64,000 nucleotides of DNA from Planctomycetia bacterium (GCA_005790605.1 SXUI01000018.1:1-64000); one strand, 5' to 3'; positions 42,791-51,603 are shown, counted from the stretch's first letter. Program-made: numbers and translations. Notes: generated by a model from the letters alone, not told the origin.

Positions 42791-42796
42791 ATGTTA
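42791..42796 (-). promoter_or_regulatory. Candidate -10 element (TAACAT) of a leaderless promoter
   Basis: TAACAT on the minus strand ends 6 bases before ATG 42784 of ygfZ. No Shine-Dalgarno is present. Confidence 0.4.
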
Positions 42797-42856
42797 TGCG
42801 GGAGCCGAGTTTGATTGTTACGCTCCCCGACTTCTCACTCTGGAAACTCCCTCACT

Positions 42857-43921
42857 ATGGACATCGAACTCTTCCGTCGTCTTTGCGAAACCCCCGGCAT
42901 CCCAGGACGCGAGGAGCGTGTCCGCACGCTCATTGAGAAGGAGACAAAGTCACTCTGGGACGCGTCGCAAACCGATGCGATGGGATCGTTCATCTGTACC
43001 CGCGCACCAACCAAGCGCGGCGCGTCGAAAGCACCGCGATCCGCGACGCGCGTGATGCTGGCCGCGCACATGGATGAGATCGGCTTCTTTGTTCGCCATG
43101 TGGATGAACAGGGATATCTCTGGCTCAACCCGGCTGGTGGATTCGACACACGCAATCTCTTCGCGTCGCGAGTGAAGGTTTGCACGAGTAAGGGTGACTA
43201 CGAAGGGGTCATGAACCCAGGTGGCAAGCCGATCCACATTTCAAGTGATGCAGAGCGAACGAAAGTGCCAGGTGTGGAGGAATTTTTCATCGACCTCGGT
43301 CGCGACGCCGCTGAAGTCAAGAAGCTCGTCGAGATTGGCGACTTCGTCGTGCTCGACCAACCGTTCTTCCACACACCTAAGAAGATTGTTTCCAAAGCAC
43401 TCGACAATCGCCTTGCGTGTTTCGTCGCCATTGAAGCCGTGCGTAAGCTCGCGAAGTCCAAGGCGGGCCACGCGTGCGAGATCGTCTGTGCATTTACGAC
43501 GCAGGAGGAGGTTGGGCTGCGAGGCGCGCAAACCGCTGCGTATCAAGTGAAAGCCGACATCGGCATCGGACTCGATGTGACGCTCGCCTGCGACACACCG
43601 GGAGTCCCCGACACGCAGCGCGTCACGAAGCATGGTCTCGGCGCCGCAGTGCTCATTCAGGATGGATCGATGATCGCCGACGCTGGGCTTGTCTCGGATG
43701 TCTGCGCAGTCGCGAAGAAGCACCGCATCGCATATCAACGCTCGATTCTCCCTCGCGGTGGCCAAGACGGGGCAGCGATTCAACGAGCCGGATCCGGCGC
43801 GCGTTGCATCGCGCTGTGCACCGGCACTCGCTACATCCACACCGTCACGGAGATGGTGGACAAGGGCGACCTCGAGGCGACAATCGATCTCCTCGCCGCA
43901 TACCTCCAGAGCGTCGCGTAG
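42857..43921 (+). CDS. M42-family metallo-aminopeptidase
   Basis: The 354-residue protein has LCETPGIPGREERVR, MLAAHMDEIGFFVRHVDEQG (first metal His and Asp), SKALDNRLACFVAIEAVRKL (bridging Asp), CAFTTQEEVGLRGAQTAAY (catalytic Glu pair), IGLDVTLACDTPG and TGTRYIHTVTEMVDKGDLEA (last His). This is the FrvX/glutamyl-aminopeptidase type with two zinc or cobalt ions, usually a large tetrahedral particle that trims peptides. The start at 42857 begins at the conserved region; no Shine-Dalgarno is visible. Confidence 0.94.
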   Translation: MDIELFRRLCETPGIPGREERVRTLIEKETKSLWDASQTDAMGSFICTRAPTKRGASKAPRSATRVMLAAHMDEIGFFVRHVDEQGYLWLNPAGGFDTRNLFASRVKVCTSKGDYEGVMNPGGKPIHISSDAERTKVPGVEEFFIDLGRDAAEVKKLVEIGDFVVLDQPFFHTPKKIVSKALDNRLACFVAIEAVRKLAKSKAGHACEIVCAFTTQEEVGLRGAQTAAYQVKADIGIGLDVTLACDTPGVPDTQRVTKHGLGAAVLIQDGSMIADAGLVSDVCAVAKKHRIAYQRSILPRGGQDGAAIQRAGSGARCIALCTGTRYIHTVTEMVDKGDLEATIDLLAAYLQSVA

Positions 43922-43923
43922 AT

Positions 43924-44331
43924 CTAGTGCTGTAGGAGGAGCATCGCTCCGACACACAGGATGAAGTATGGGACGAGCGACGCCGCGCCGGCGTAGTCCT
44001 TTGCCATGCGTTGGCCAAAGAACAGCATGAGGATGTCCACAGCTGCGAGTTGTGCGCCGTACATCGCGAAAACTTTTTCACCAATCGCGATGAGCTCGAC
44101 TGCACCGATGAGCGCGAGAAGACCTGCGACGACTTCCGCGATCGTCACGATCAGCAGCATGCCCTTCACTTGGGCGCGGAGCGGTGACTTTGCAAAGTGC
44201 CCTTGCAACCACGCGAGGTTGCCCGAGAAGTCGAGGCACTTGTCCAGTCCCGATTGCAGGAACAGCACTGCGATGAACAGGAGCGTGACAAGTTGCGCAA
44301 AAACGATGGGTTGAAGGAGTTGGGCGCACAT
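43924..44331 (-). CDS. DoxX-like four-helix membrane protein
   Basis: The 135-residue protein has about four membrane helices (IVFAQLVTLLFIAVLFLQSG, GMLLIVTIAEVVAGLLALIG, AAVDILMLFFGQRMA, LVPYFILCVGAMLLL) and the DoxX-like FLQSGLDKCLDFSGN near the N-terminus. DoxX-type proteins are of uncertain function. It begins 19 bases after the murG stop on the same strand and is probably the last gene of ftsW-murG-DoxX. Its stop is 2 bases from that of the converging M42 peptidase. Confidence 0.65.
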   Translation of the reverse strand: MCAQLLQPIVFAQLVTLLFIAVLFLQSGLDKCLDFSGNLAWLQGHFAKSPLRAQVKGMLLIVTIAEVVAGLLALIGAVELIAIGEKVFAMYGAQLAAVDILMLFFGQRMAKDYAGAASLVPYFILCVGAMLLLQH

Positions 44332-44350
44332 GCACGGCGAAGTGTAACCA

Positions 44351-45457
44351 TCACCCCTGCGCGATCGCCGAGGCCGCGACGGCAATCTCTCGAGCTGCGT
44401 CGACCTGTTCGCGCGCGCGAAGTCCAGCACACATGCGCTCTCGCAATGGATGATCTTCGAGCAGTTCCTGGAGCGCAGTCCCGAGCGTCGCGAGATTCGC
44501 GAGGGAGTCAATGTGGTCATGCTCGCAGCGAGCGAGCCCTGCATCGACGAACGGCTGGGCATTCGCGCGCTGATGTTGATCATGGTGCCAGGGATACGGC
44601 GCGAACACCGTCGGTACTCCGTTCGCTACCGCTTCGGCGACGGAGTTTGCCCCCGCTCGCGAGAGCGCAAGATCAGCCGCGCCCCATGCAAGTCCCATCC
44701 GTTCAAGGAACGAATCCACAACCGCATGCACGCCAGCAGCTCGATACGCCGCTTCCATCGCGCTGCGTTCACCACCTCCGACGAGGTGATAGACCTGCCA
44801 ACCAGCAAAGGCACTGCGTCGTTCTTGGAGCATGCGCGCAAGTAACTCGTTCAGGCTCTTCGCCCCTTGGCTTGCGCCTGTGACGAAGAGCGTGCGCAAA
44901 CCGGATTGCAGACCAAGTTGCGCCCGACACTCCGCTTGGTCCGCAGTCGCCATCGCGATTCTTCGAATTGGCATGCCGACAATGCGCGTTGCGAAGCGAG
45001 GGGAACTCGGTGTCTCGCAGGCACTCCAAATGCGCTGCGCGCGCTTCGCAACCCAACGATTCGCCTTGCCGGGCGTCGCGTCGAGATTCACGAGAAACAC
45101 AGGCACTTTGAGCGACTTTGCTGCATGGACGACCGGCGCGGTGACGAACCCTCCGAGCGAAATCACGCAACGAGCGTTCTGTGTACGGAGCAGTTCGTGA
45201 GCGACGCTGCGCCCTGCCACAAACGCTCTCGCGAAGCGAATGAGGCGCGCGGGGCGAGGCGAAAAACCCTCTGCTGGAATGGGTTCTGCGTGGTAGCCCG
45301 CACTATCGAGCATCATGCGATCAATCGGTCGCGTCGAACATGCGAAGCACAGCGGGATGGCAGGCGCAATCTCGCGAAGCCTCTCAGCGATCGCAATTCC
45401 AGGCGCAATGTGACCTCCCGTTCCGCCGCCCGCGAGAATGATGCTCCCTGTGCTCAT
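44351..45457 (-). CDS. murG: UDP-GlcNAc:undecaprenyl-PP-MurNAc-pentapeptide GlcNAc transferase
   Basis: The 368-residue enzyme makes lipid II at the inner face of the membrane. It starts MSTGSIILAGGGTGGHIAPG with the glycine-rich donor/lipid loop GGGTGGH. LVNLDATPGKANRWVAK, LFVTGASQGAKSLNELL (second glycine loop) and LALSRAGANSVAEAVANGVP, PYPWHHDQHQRANAQ (UDP-GlcNAc site) follow. The ATG at 45457 overlaps the ftsW stop (ATGA), so the seven extra upstream codons are excluded and the two are co-translated. Confidence 0.96.
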   Translation of the reverse strand: MSTGSIILAGGGTGGHIAPGIAIAERLREIAPAIPLCFACSTRPIDRMMLDSAGYHAEPIPAEGFSPRPARLIRFARAFVAGRSVAHELLRTQNARCVISLGGFVTAPVVHAAKSLKVPVFLVNLDATPGKANRWVAKRAQRIWSACETPSSPRFATRIVGMPIRRIAMATADQAECRAQLGLQSGLRTLFVTGASQGAKSLNELLARMLQERRSAFAGWQVYHLVGGGERSAMEAAYRAAGVHAVVDSFLERMGLAWGAADLALSRAGANSVAEAVANGVPTVFAPYPWHHDQHQRANAQPFVDAGLARCEHDHIDSLANLATLGTALQELLEDHPLRERMCAGLRAREQVDAAREIAVAASAIAQG

Positions 45458-46731
45458 GCGCTGCGCGTGTTCCAAGCAGAAGTCGTAGCACCATCCATGC
45501 TCGGCGCATCAAGGTCGATGCCAAGCGCGCGTTCATTCTTCCGAGCCGTTCGCTCGATAGAAAGCAAGAGCCCGAGCGAGAAGCAAGTCATGACCCAACC
45601 CGATCCGCCGCTTGAGAGAAGCGGAAGCGCAATGCCTTTCGTCGGGGCGAGTCCCGTGACGACGAGGACATTGATCAGCGCCTGAAGTCCAATGATGAAG
45701 AGAACGCCGGTTCCGACGAGCCGAGAAAATGGCGAGATAATCGCGTCGCCGTCGGGGCGGTTCGCGCCACGCGTCACGATGGAAAGTCCGGCGAGCAAGA
45801 GCATCGCGTAGGTCGCGAGGACCATGAGCGCTCCAACCACACCGAGTTCTTCACAGACGATCGCGAAGATAAAGTCCGTTGTGTCTTCAGGGAGATATCC
45901 AAATTTCTGCACACTGTTGCCAAGGCCGAGTCCTTGCATTCCGCCGCCCGCGATCGCGCTCATCGATTGAATGATGTGATAGCCGATGCCTTCTGGATCG
46001 GCCCACGGATTGTTCCATGCGAGGAGGCGGTTCACGCGATACGGGCTCGTGATAACCGCAGCCGCTGCGCCGAGTAGACCCACAGGCAGAAGTAACAGGA
46101 CATGCGCCCAGCGCATGCCGCCAACCACGAGGAGCATCAAGCAAGCCATGAACACGAGCGCGCCGGTGCCGAGATCTTCCACCGCGATCAGCGCAGCGAC
46201 GATGCCGACAATTGCGAGGGCTGGAAGGAACCCACGAAAGAAGGTGCGAAGCGACGCGCCGTGCCGCACGCAGTACCAACTCATCACACAAACCATGCCC
46301 CACTTCGCCAGTTCACTTGCCTGAAATCCATAGGTCGGGCTCCCGATCCATCGTGCGCTGTGATTCACTTCGCGCCCGATGCCCGGAACATGCACAAGCA
46401 GGAGTGTGAGCACGATGCTGCCGAGCAACCATGGGATCGGACTGCGCGCCCCGCGAAGGGTCAACATGCGATCGACTGGAATGAACGCTGCAGCGGTAAG
46501 CGCGGCAAGCGAGAGGAAGGCGAGGATCGTCGTGCGACCGAAGAAAATTTGCTCGAAACTGATGGGCCGGTAGTTCGCCAACATCTTCTGAAACTGCGCT
46601 TCGCTCACTTGTCCGGACTGCAGCAAGGCGGGATCAGGCGCGACGACAAGACCAGCGGAGTTCACCATCACGATCCCGATGACGAGAAGCGTGAGCACAG
46701 CGAGAATGAGACCATGGCCAGCGCGCAGCAT
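45454..46731 (-). CDS. ftsW: SEDS-family peptidoglycan glycosyltransferase FtsW
   Basis: The 425-residue protein has about ten membrane helices, starting with GLILAVLTLLVIGIVMVNSA. SEDS marks are WIGSPTYGFQASELAKWGMV (with the functional ELAK), EDLGTGALVFMACLMLLVVG, GLGLGNSVQKFGYLPEDTTD, FIFAIVCEELG and PLLSSGGSGWVMTCFSLGLL. It polymerises lipid II during division. Its pairing with murG, as in the dcw cluster, argues for FtsW rather than RodA. It is divergent from miaB. Confidence 0.94.
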   Translation of the reverse strand: MLRAGHGLILAVLTLLVIGIVMVNSAGLVVAPDPALLQSGQVSEAQFQKMLANYRPISFEQIFFGRTTILAFLSLAALTAAAFIPVDRMLTLRGARSPIPWLLGSIVLTLLLVHVPGIGREVNHSARWIGSPTYGFQASELAKWGMVCVMSWYCVRHGASLRTFFRGFLPALAIVGIVAALIAVEDLGTGALVFMACLMLLVVGGMRWAHVLLLLPVGLLGAAAAVITSPYRVNRLLAWNNPWADPEGIGYHIIQSMSAIAGGGMQGLGLGNSVQKFGYLPEDTTDFIFAIVCEELGVVGALMVLATYAMLLLAGLSIVTRGANRPDGDAIISPFSRLVGTGVLFIIGLQALINVLVVTGLAPTKGIALPLLSSGGSGWVMTCFSLGLLLSIERTARKNERALGIDLDAPSMDGATTSAWNTRSA

Positions 46732-46825
46732 TCGTCGAGTATCGGCATTCGCGCGCGGAAAGCGTTGATGGAACCTGCGGCGCAGTTCCCTCTTGGCGGT
46801 GCGTGGTTTCTTCTCCGAGTTGCCC

Positions 46826-46831
46826 TATCCT
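46826..46831 (+). promoter_or_regulatory. Candidate -10 element (TATCCT) of a leaderless promoter
   Basis: TATCCT is followed by 8 bases and the miaB ATG at 46840. No Shine-Dalgarno is present. Confidence 0.4.
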
Positions 46832-46839
46832 AGGGCGCG

Positions 46840-48474
46840 ATGTCCGAGATTCACCCCACTGCGCCGACCGTCTTTCTAGAGACCTTCGGTTGCCAAATGA
46901 ACGAGCTCGATAGCGAGCTCGTTCGAGGGGCGCTCACGGCCTTGGGCTATCGATTCATCGAGGACTGGACCACCGCCAATGTGGTGCTCTACAACACCTG
47001 TTCGGTGCGGGAACAGGCGGAGCACAAGGCCTACAGCCGACTCGGCCTCATCGCGCAGCGCAAGCGGGCAGGCGAACAGGTCGTCCTCGGCGTCATCGGG
47101 TGCATGGCGGAACGCGATGGAAAGGACATGTTCCGGCGCTATCCGCAAGTTGATCTCCTCTGCGGCCCGGGCGAACTCGACCGACTCCCAAATCTCATCG
47201 AAAACACGCGCAAGATGCAGTCGCTCGGCGAGGACGCGCCACGCCTGAGCAAGGATGCGCGCTCCGCACTCGCAGGAAACAAGAGCCGGCGCTCGACCAC
47301 CCTTGCGGCCGCAGACGACAATCTCGAACTTCTCGATCTGAGCCGCGCCTTTGAGCCCGTTAACGCCGCGAGCGAACGGCGCAGCGCGTATGTCCGCATC
47401 ACTCGCGGATGCAACAAGTTCTGCACCTACTGCGTCGTGCCCAACACGCGTGGCGCTGAAGTGCATCGGCCCCCGGGCTCGATCGTCGAAGAGTGCCGAA
47501 GACTCGCGGATTCGGGCGTCGTCGAGATCACGCTGCTCGGTCAAACTGTCAATCACTACCGCTATGTCCATGGCGCCGCGGTTGGAAGTGACGGACTTGA
47601 ACGACCGCAGATTGGGCCTGGCCTTGGCGCATTTCGATCAAGTGCGGTGCTGAGCGCAGGCACTCGCACGACAACATTCGCGGATCTGCTTGCGCGCATT
47701 CATGAGGAGGTTCCGCATCTCCAACGACTTCGATTCGTGACGAGTTACCCCCGTGACTTTGGCGCTGATGTCCTCGGCGTCATGCGTGACGCGCCGCGCA
47801 TCTGCAACTACATCCACGCGCCCGCGCAGTCGGGTTCCGATCGCATTCTCAAACTGATGAATCGCGGTTACACGGTTCGTGAGTACCTCGAGTTTGTCGA
47901 GCGAGTCTTCGACTTCTTGCCTGATGCAACTATCGCCGGCGATTTCATCGTTGGATTTCCGAGTGAAACTGACGAGGACTTTGAAGCAACCTGCGCGCTC
48001 GTGCAGCGCATCCCGTTCAAGAACAACTACATTTTCAAGTACTCCCCGCGACCCGGGACCGTCGCGATTGACCGCTTCGCTGACGATGTGCCGCTCGAAA
48101 CTAAGAAAGCCCGGAACAATCGCCTTCTTGATATCCAGACCGAGGTTAGTCGCCGCGTGCACGAAAGTTGGGTTGGGCGCGAGGTTGAGGTCCTCCTTGA
48201 GCAGGTCCGCACGCACAATCGTCAAGAGAAACCCGTGGGCGCACACATCTCAAGAGAAGCGAGCGCGACGCTCCATCCTCAATCGAAGAATGTCGAGCTG
48301 GCGTGGCAACGGACCAAACCGTTGCAAGGGACCCAACTCCTCGGCCGGACTCCGGGAGATCTCATCACCGTGATTGATGTTCCGGAGGGCACATGGGGTG
48401 CATCGCTGGGTCAAATCAGGCGCGTGCGCGTGACTGGATCCTCCCCGATGCTCCTGCACGGAACCCTGCTCTAA
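46840..48474 (+). CDS. miaB: tRNA-2-methylthio-N6-isopentenyladenosine synthase
   Basis: The 544-residue radical-SAM methylthiotransferase has the three N-terminal cluster cysteines (C18 in ETFGCQMN, C54 in YNTCSV, C88 in IGCMAE). The radical-SAM motif is C191-N-K-F-C195-T-Y-C198, and a C-terminal TRAM domain follows. It adds the 2-methylthio group to i6A37 of tRNAs. Two insertions make it longer than usual (about 440-480): residues about 125-180, rich in Lys/Arg/Ser, and about 45 residues after LLGQTVNHYRYVHG. Its neighbours are unrelated. Confidence 0.95.
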   Translation: MSEIHPTAPTVFLETFGCQMNELDSELVRGALTALGYRFIEDWTTANVVLYNTCSVREQAEHKAYSRLGLIAQRKRAGEQVVLGVIGCMAERDGKDMFRRYPQVDLLCGPGELDRLPNLIENTRKMQSLGEDAPRLSKDARSALAGNKSRRSTTLAAADDNLELLDLSRAFEPVNAASERRSAYVRITRGCNKFCTYCVVPNTRGAEVHRPPGSIVEECRRLADSGVVEITLLGQTVNHYRYVHGAAVGSDGLERPQIGPGLGAFRSSAVLSAGTRTTTFADLLARIHEEVPHLQRLRFVTSYPRDFGADVLGVMRDAPRICNYIHAPAQSGSDRILKLMNRGYTVREYLEFVERVFDFLPDATIAGDFIVGFPSETDEDFEATCALVQRIPFKNNYIFKYSPRPGTVAIDRFADDVPLETKKARNNRLLDIQTEVSRRVHESWVGREVEVLLEQVRTHNRQEKPVGAHISREASATLHPQSKNVELAWQRTKPLQGTQLLGRTPGDLITVIDVPEGTWGASLGQIRRVRVTGSSPMLLHGTLL

Positions 48475-48558
48475 GCCCCCTGACAGCGATTTCACTACCC
48501 AATAACTGCGTAATCGGCATAGTGCCATCGCGCGCCTTCGGCAAATTTGTCCGATTCC

Positions 48559-48586
48559 TTGACAGCCCTTCCCTGTGAAGTACTTT
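48559..48586 (+). promoter_or_regulatory. Promoter candidate for the first sorting-tail protein (TTGACA - 16 - TACTTT)
   Basis: A perfect -35 TTGACA (48559-48564) with a 16-base spacer and TACTTT (48581-48586), the best promoter match near this gene. The leader of about 100 bases contains a 6-bp hairpin ACCCCG/CGGGGT at 48605-48623 and ends with GGGAG before the ATG. It contrasts with the leaderless pattern of housekeeping genes. Confidence 0.5.
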
Positions 48587-48692
48587 CCCTGCGAGGTAGA
48601 GGGAACCCCGTAAAGGGCGGGGTCACTTTAGAGGGACCGCGGAGCTATCCTCACCAGCTTCGTTGTAGTTAGGGATTTAGGGAGTTTTAGAA

Positions 48693-49379
48693 ATGAAGAT
48701 TGCACAGAAAACAGCGCTCATGGGCCTCGCGGTCGCATCGATCGCAGGTGTCGCTTCCGCAACCTTTACCGGTTACTCGGTCACCAACGGCGGAAGCTCC
48801 GGCGGCCTCACGAAGTACGCGGTCTACGCGCAGTTCAGCGGCGCAACTGACACCGCCCTCAACTTCTTCCACATCAATCAAGAGAGCGGTTCGGCTGGCG
48901 TCAGCTTCTGGCACGCCGATGCTCTCACCGGCGGCGCTCCTTCGAACACCGCGGGTACCTGGAACCCACAGTTCGTCCTCGCTCCTGGCGCTTGGGACTC
49001 GTTCGTGTGCGTCGGTGGCGGTACGGGTTTCGCCTCAGGCAACTCGACCAACGCTGACCCATCCTTCGGTGCTGCTGGTTTCAACCAAGCACAGATGCCA
49101 TTCCCTTCGCCAAACAACCATGCAGTTGGTCCAGGTTGGTTCAACTCGAACCCACCGAACCTTCAGGGTCGCGTGGTCGGCGGACAGGTCCTTCTCGGCC
49201 AGTTCGTGATCGCTGACGCTGCGAACATCACCATGTTCCTCAAGGTTGGATACAACGACGGCGTCGCTGGTTCGCCAGTGCAGTTCGGTGAAGGCACCTT
49301 CACCCTCGGCGTTCCTGCTCCAGGCGCAGTCGCCCTTCTCGGTCTCGCTGGCCTCGCTGGCCGTCGTCGCCGCGCGTGA
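48693..49379 (+). CDS. Secreted protein with PEP-CTERM-like C-terminal sorting tail (paralogue 1)
   Basis: The 228-residue protein has a signal peptide (1-23, ending VASA), a beta-rich mature domain (FTGYSVTNGGSSGG, FVCVGGGTGFASGNSTNADP, GPGWFNSNPPNLQGRVVGG, VGYNDGVAGSPVQFGEG) and the tail PAPGAVALLGLAGLAGRRRR. The tail is a short motif, a hydrophobic helix and a basic end, like PEP-CTERM or MYXO-CTERM signals that are cut and anchored by exosortase-type systems. It shares most landmark segments with the genes at 49694 and 50763. Pro is mostly encoded by CCA and overall codon choice is narrow, suggesting high expression. A strong terminator follows. Confidence 0.8.
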   Translation: MKIAQKTALMGLAVASIAGVASATFTGYSVTNGGSSGGLTKYAVYAQFSGATDTALNFFHINQESGSAGVSFWHADALTGGAPSNTAGTWNPQFVLAPGAWDSFVCVGGGTGFASGNSTNADPSFGAAGFNQAQMPFPSPNNHAVGPGWFNSNPPNLQGRVVGGQVLLGQFVIADAANITMFLKVGYNDGVAGSPVQFGEGTFTLGVPAPGAVALLGLAGLAGRRRRA

Positions 49380-49440
49380 TCCTGACTTCCACGATCCTTG
49401 GATCGTGACGTCGAGACACGACAAGTAGCTCGCTAAATCA

Positions 49441-49470
49441 GTCCCCCGCTACCGTGAGGTAGCGGGGGAC
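49441..49470 (+). terminator. Terminator after sorting-tail paralogue 1
   Basis: A perfect 13-bp stem (GTCCCCCGCTACC with GGTAGCGGGGGAC) with loop GTGA, followed by TTGTGCGTTTTT. The rest of the 314-base gap (49380-49693) holds only a smaller hairpin at 49390-49407 and nothing else recognised. Confidence 0.88.
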
Positions 49471-49693
49471 TTGTGCGTTTTTGAGCACTCTCAGAGTTCG
49501 CTTCCTCTCGGTGACTCGTGACCCTTCTGAAATGCGCGGCGACTCAGACCCTTCGCGAAAGTCTCACCCGCGGAGCGTTCCCAAGGCGGTCATCTGTGAG
49601 ACAAAGCGCGCGGCTCACTGCCGGTGAAACGAGCGAATTCGCCGCGCCAAACTAGCGACTCCTTGCGCCGGCGCCATACGATGCGTACGGAGA

Positions 49694-50410
49694 TTGAGCT
49701 TGCAGCAAGCATTGAAGTTCACATGTCTCAGCATCGCCTCCGCTGGCATTTGCAGAGCGGCGCCCGCGTCCTTCACCGGCTTCGTCACCGAGATGACGAC
49801 CGTTTCGACGAACCACGTCTTTCGAGTGTTTGCATCGTTTGACGGCGAGAATGACACACTCTTGAGTGCGTTTCAGATCCATGCGTTCTACGGAACGACC
49901 CTCCCGCTCTTCCTTCACAACGATGCGCTCACCGGCGGCGGCGCGACCACACTCGCTGGTGGTTGGAGTCCTGTCTTCCTCCTCTCCGCGAACGCGCTTG
50001 ATTCGTTCGTGACCATCGGCGGCTCGACTGGATTCGCGTCGGGGAATACGACGAGCGCTGATGCAGGCTGGGGTGCGCCGGGTTTGAATCAAGTGCAGAT
50101 TCCAGATGGCGCGAACACGGGCGTTGCAGGGTGGTTCAACTCGAATCCGGCCAATCTCCAGGGGCGCGTCACCGAAACGGGGAGAGTTTTCCTTGGCCAG
50201 TTCGTCGTCCCAAACTACGGGTTCCTCTGTGCAACACTCCAAGTGAGCTACGACGATGGAACGGCAGGCGCACCACTCGAGTTTGGATCGGGGATCATCG
50301 GCTGCCCTGCTCCGGGCGCTGTTTCGGTGGCAGGTCTCGCGCTCGTCTTCTGCCGTCGGCGGCGGCGCGAATCGTCGGTCGTGATGCACTTCGGTGCAAT
50401 CGACGGATGA
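49694..50410 (+). CDS. Secreted sorting-tail protein (paralogue 2, diverged)
   Basis: The frame opens at TTG codons (49694, 49700 or 49712) with GGAG a few bases upstream; no ATG is available, so the start is uncertain. The up to 238-residue product has a signal-like N-terminus (FTCLSIASAGICRAAPA) and the same landmarks as its neighbours (VTIGGSTGFASGNTTSADAG, WFNSNPANLQGRVTETGRVF). Its tail is altered: PAPGAVSVAGLALVFCRRRR followed by 15 extra residues. The Cys in the helix and the extension after the basic run may stop sorting. Codon choice is looser than in paralogues 1 and 3. It may be a low-expressed or decaying copy. Confidence 0.65.
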   Translation: MSLQQALKFTCLSIASAGICRAAPASFTGFVTEMTTVSTNHVFRVFASFDGENDTLLSAFQIHAFYGTTLPLFLHNDALTGGGATTLAGGWSPVFLLSANALDSFVTIGGSTGFASGNTTSADAGWGAPGLNQVQIPDGANTGVAGWFNSNPANLQGRVTETGRVFLGQFVVPNYGFLCATLQVSYDDGTAGAPLEFGSGIIGCPAPGAVSVAGLALVFCRRRRRESSVVMHFGAIDG

Positions 50411-50762
50411 CTCTGGTGATCCTCTGAATCGTCGCGCCTCCGATCTCCTTCGGATCCTTGCGCAAAGTCGGTCACTCGCTCCACTAACGCCAGGGATGAG
50501 CGGCACTTCTAGGTGCCATTCGCGCCGAACTGAGCTAGATTTATGGTCCTAGAACCATGAAGTATTCAGGCTCTGCATATTTGAGTTTGAATTTCTTGAC
50601 TGCGCTCGCATTGGTTGCATCCTACATACGGAGGATCTGCCCTCATTGCGAGGCGGATCAGTTAGGGACCAAGGGCAGTGTCGTACTCTCAAGACGATTA
50701 CTGAGTCTGTTGCGTTGCTTTTTGTGTCCTTTATTGATCCCCCCTTTTTGGAGCAGAGAGAG
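50411..50762 (+). other. 352-base leader region of paralogue 3
   Basis: No gene is supported. The stretch is AT-richer than its surroundings. It contains a small hairpin GGCAC/GTGCC after paralogue 2, a 5-bp inverted repeat ATGGT-CCTAGA-ACCAT, and TTGACT at 50596 with only a poor -10 (ATCCTA, 17 bases on). A long untranslated leader of paralogue 3 is likely. Confidence 0.4.
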
Positions 50763-51425
50763 ATGAAAATCCTCGGACTCGCAGCTGCACTCGCTCTCGT
50801 TGGCGCCGCCAACGCAGACTTCACCGGTTACTCCGTCGTCAGTTCAAGCGTCGCTGGTTACAACGTGTACCAGGTCTTTGGACAGTTCAACGGCGCGACC
50901 GACACCGTCCTCAACGCGTTCCAGATCCACGCGATCGCTGGTTCGTCACTTCAGGGCTTCGTCCATGCGGACGCGCTCACCGGTGGCGCTCCTTCGACCG
51001 TCGCTGGTACCTGGAACCCACAGTTCGTCCTCGCACCAGGCGCAGCCGACTCGTTCGTCTGCATCGGTGGCGGCACGGGCTTCGCTTCGGGCAACTCGAC
51101 CAACGGTGACCCAGGTTGGGGCGCCGCAGGTTTCAATCAAACCGGCATCCCAGACGGCGCGACCGCTGGCGTGGCTGGTTGGTTCAACTCGAACCCACCG
51201 AACCTTCAGGGCCGCGTGAACGCATCGGGCCAGACCCTTCTGGGCCAGTTCGTCCTCGCAGTCGGTGACACCGCAGGCCGCACCTTCTTCATGAAGGTCG
51301 GATACAACAGCGGCGTCGCAGGCGCTCCAGTTCAGTTCGGTGAAGGCCTCTTCTCCCTGCCAACCCCAGGCGCCGTTGCGCTCCTCGGTCTCGCAGGTCT
51401 CGCTGGCCGTCGTCGTCGCGCCTGA
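50763..51425 (+). CDS. Secreted protein with PEP-CTERM-like C-terminal sorting tail (paralogue 3)
   Basis: The ATG at 50763 follows GGAG and opens a 220-residue protein with a short signal (MKILGLAAALALVGAANA), the shared beta-rich domain (QFNGATDTVLNAFQIHAIAG, GGGTGFASGNSTNGDPGWGA, WFNSNPPNLQGRVNASGQTL, VGYNSGVAGAPVQFGEG) and the tail PTPGAVALLGLAGLAGRRRR. The tail, from PGAV on, is identical to that of paralogue 1. Narrow codon choice again suggests high expression. Its 3' region contains a repeat copy and then a strong terminator. Confidence 0.8.
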   Translation: MKILGLAAALALVGAANADFTGYSVVSSSVAGYNVYQVFGQFNGATDTVLNAFQIHAIAGSSLQGFVHADALTGGAPSTVAGTWNPQFVLAPGAADSFVCIGGGTGFASGNSTNGDPGWGAAGFNQTGIPDGATAGVAGWFNSNPPNLQGRVNASGQTLLGQFVLAVGDTAGRTFFMKVGYNSGVAGAPVQFGEGLFSLPTPGAVALLGLAGLAGRRRRA

Positions 51426-51427
51426 CT

Positions 51428-51523
51428 CTTGAGCGCTCGCGCAGGTTTCTTGCCTCGCAACGAGGTAAAAACGCTGCACTCGCTTTGGACTCCGCCGCCG
51501 CGAGTGAATCGCGATCGGCGGAG
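51428..51523. repeat. Structured intergenic repeat, copy A
   Basis: A 96-base element: CTTGAGCGCTCG lead, hairpin 1 (CCTCG-CAA-CGAGG), a conserved linker (AAAAACGCTGCACTCGCTTT), and hairpin 2 (CTCCGCCG...CGCGA-GTGAA-TCGCG...CGGCGGAG). Copy B has the same plan with different stem bases. It lies directly after the paralogue 3 stop, before its terminator. Confidence 0.8.
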
Positions 51524-51562
51524 GGCGAACTCCGAGCGCCAGACAGCATTCCTTGAATGATC

Positions 51563-51603
51563 CAAGCCCCCACGCAGTGTACGGCGTGGGGGCTTGCTTT
51601 TTT
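51563..51603 (+). terminator. Rho-independent terminator after paralogue 3 and repeat copy A
   Basis: A 13-bp stem (CAAGCCCCCACGC with GCGTGGGGGCTTG), 8-base loop, then CTTTTTT. The right arm and T-run are partly duplicated after repeat copy C (51839-51852). Confidence 0.93.
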
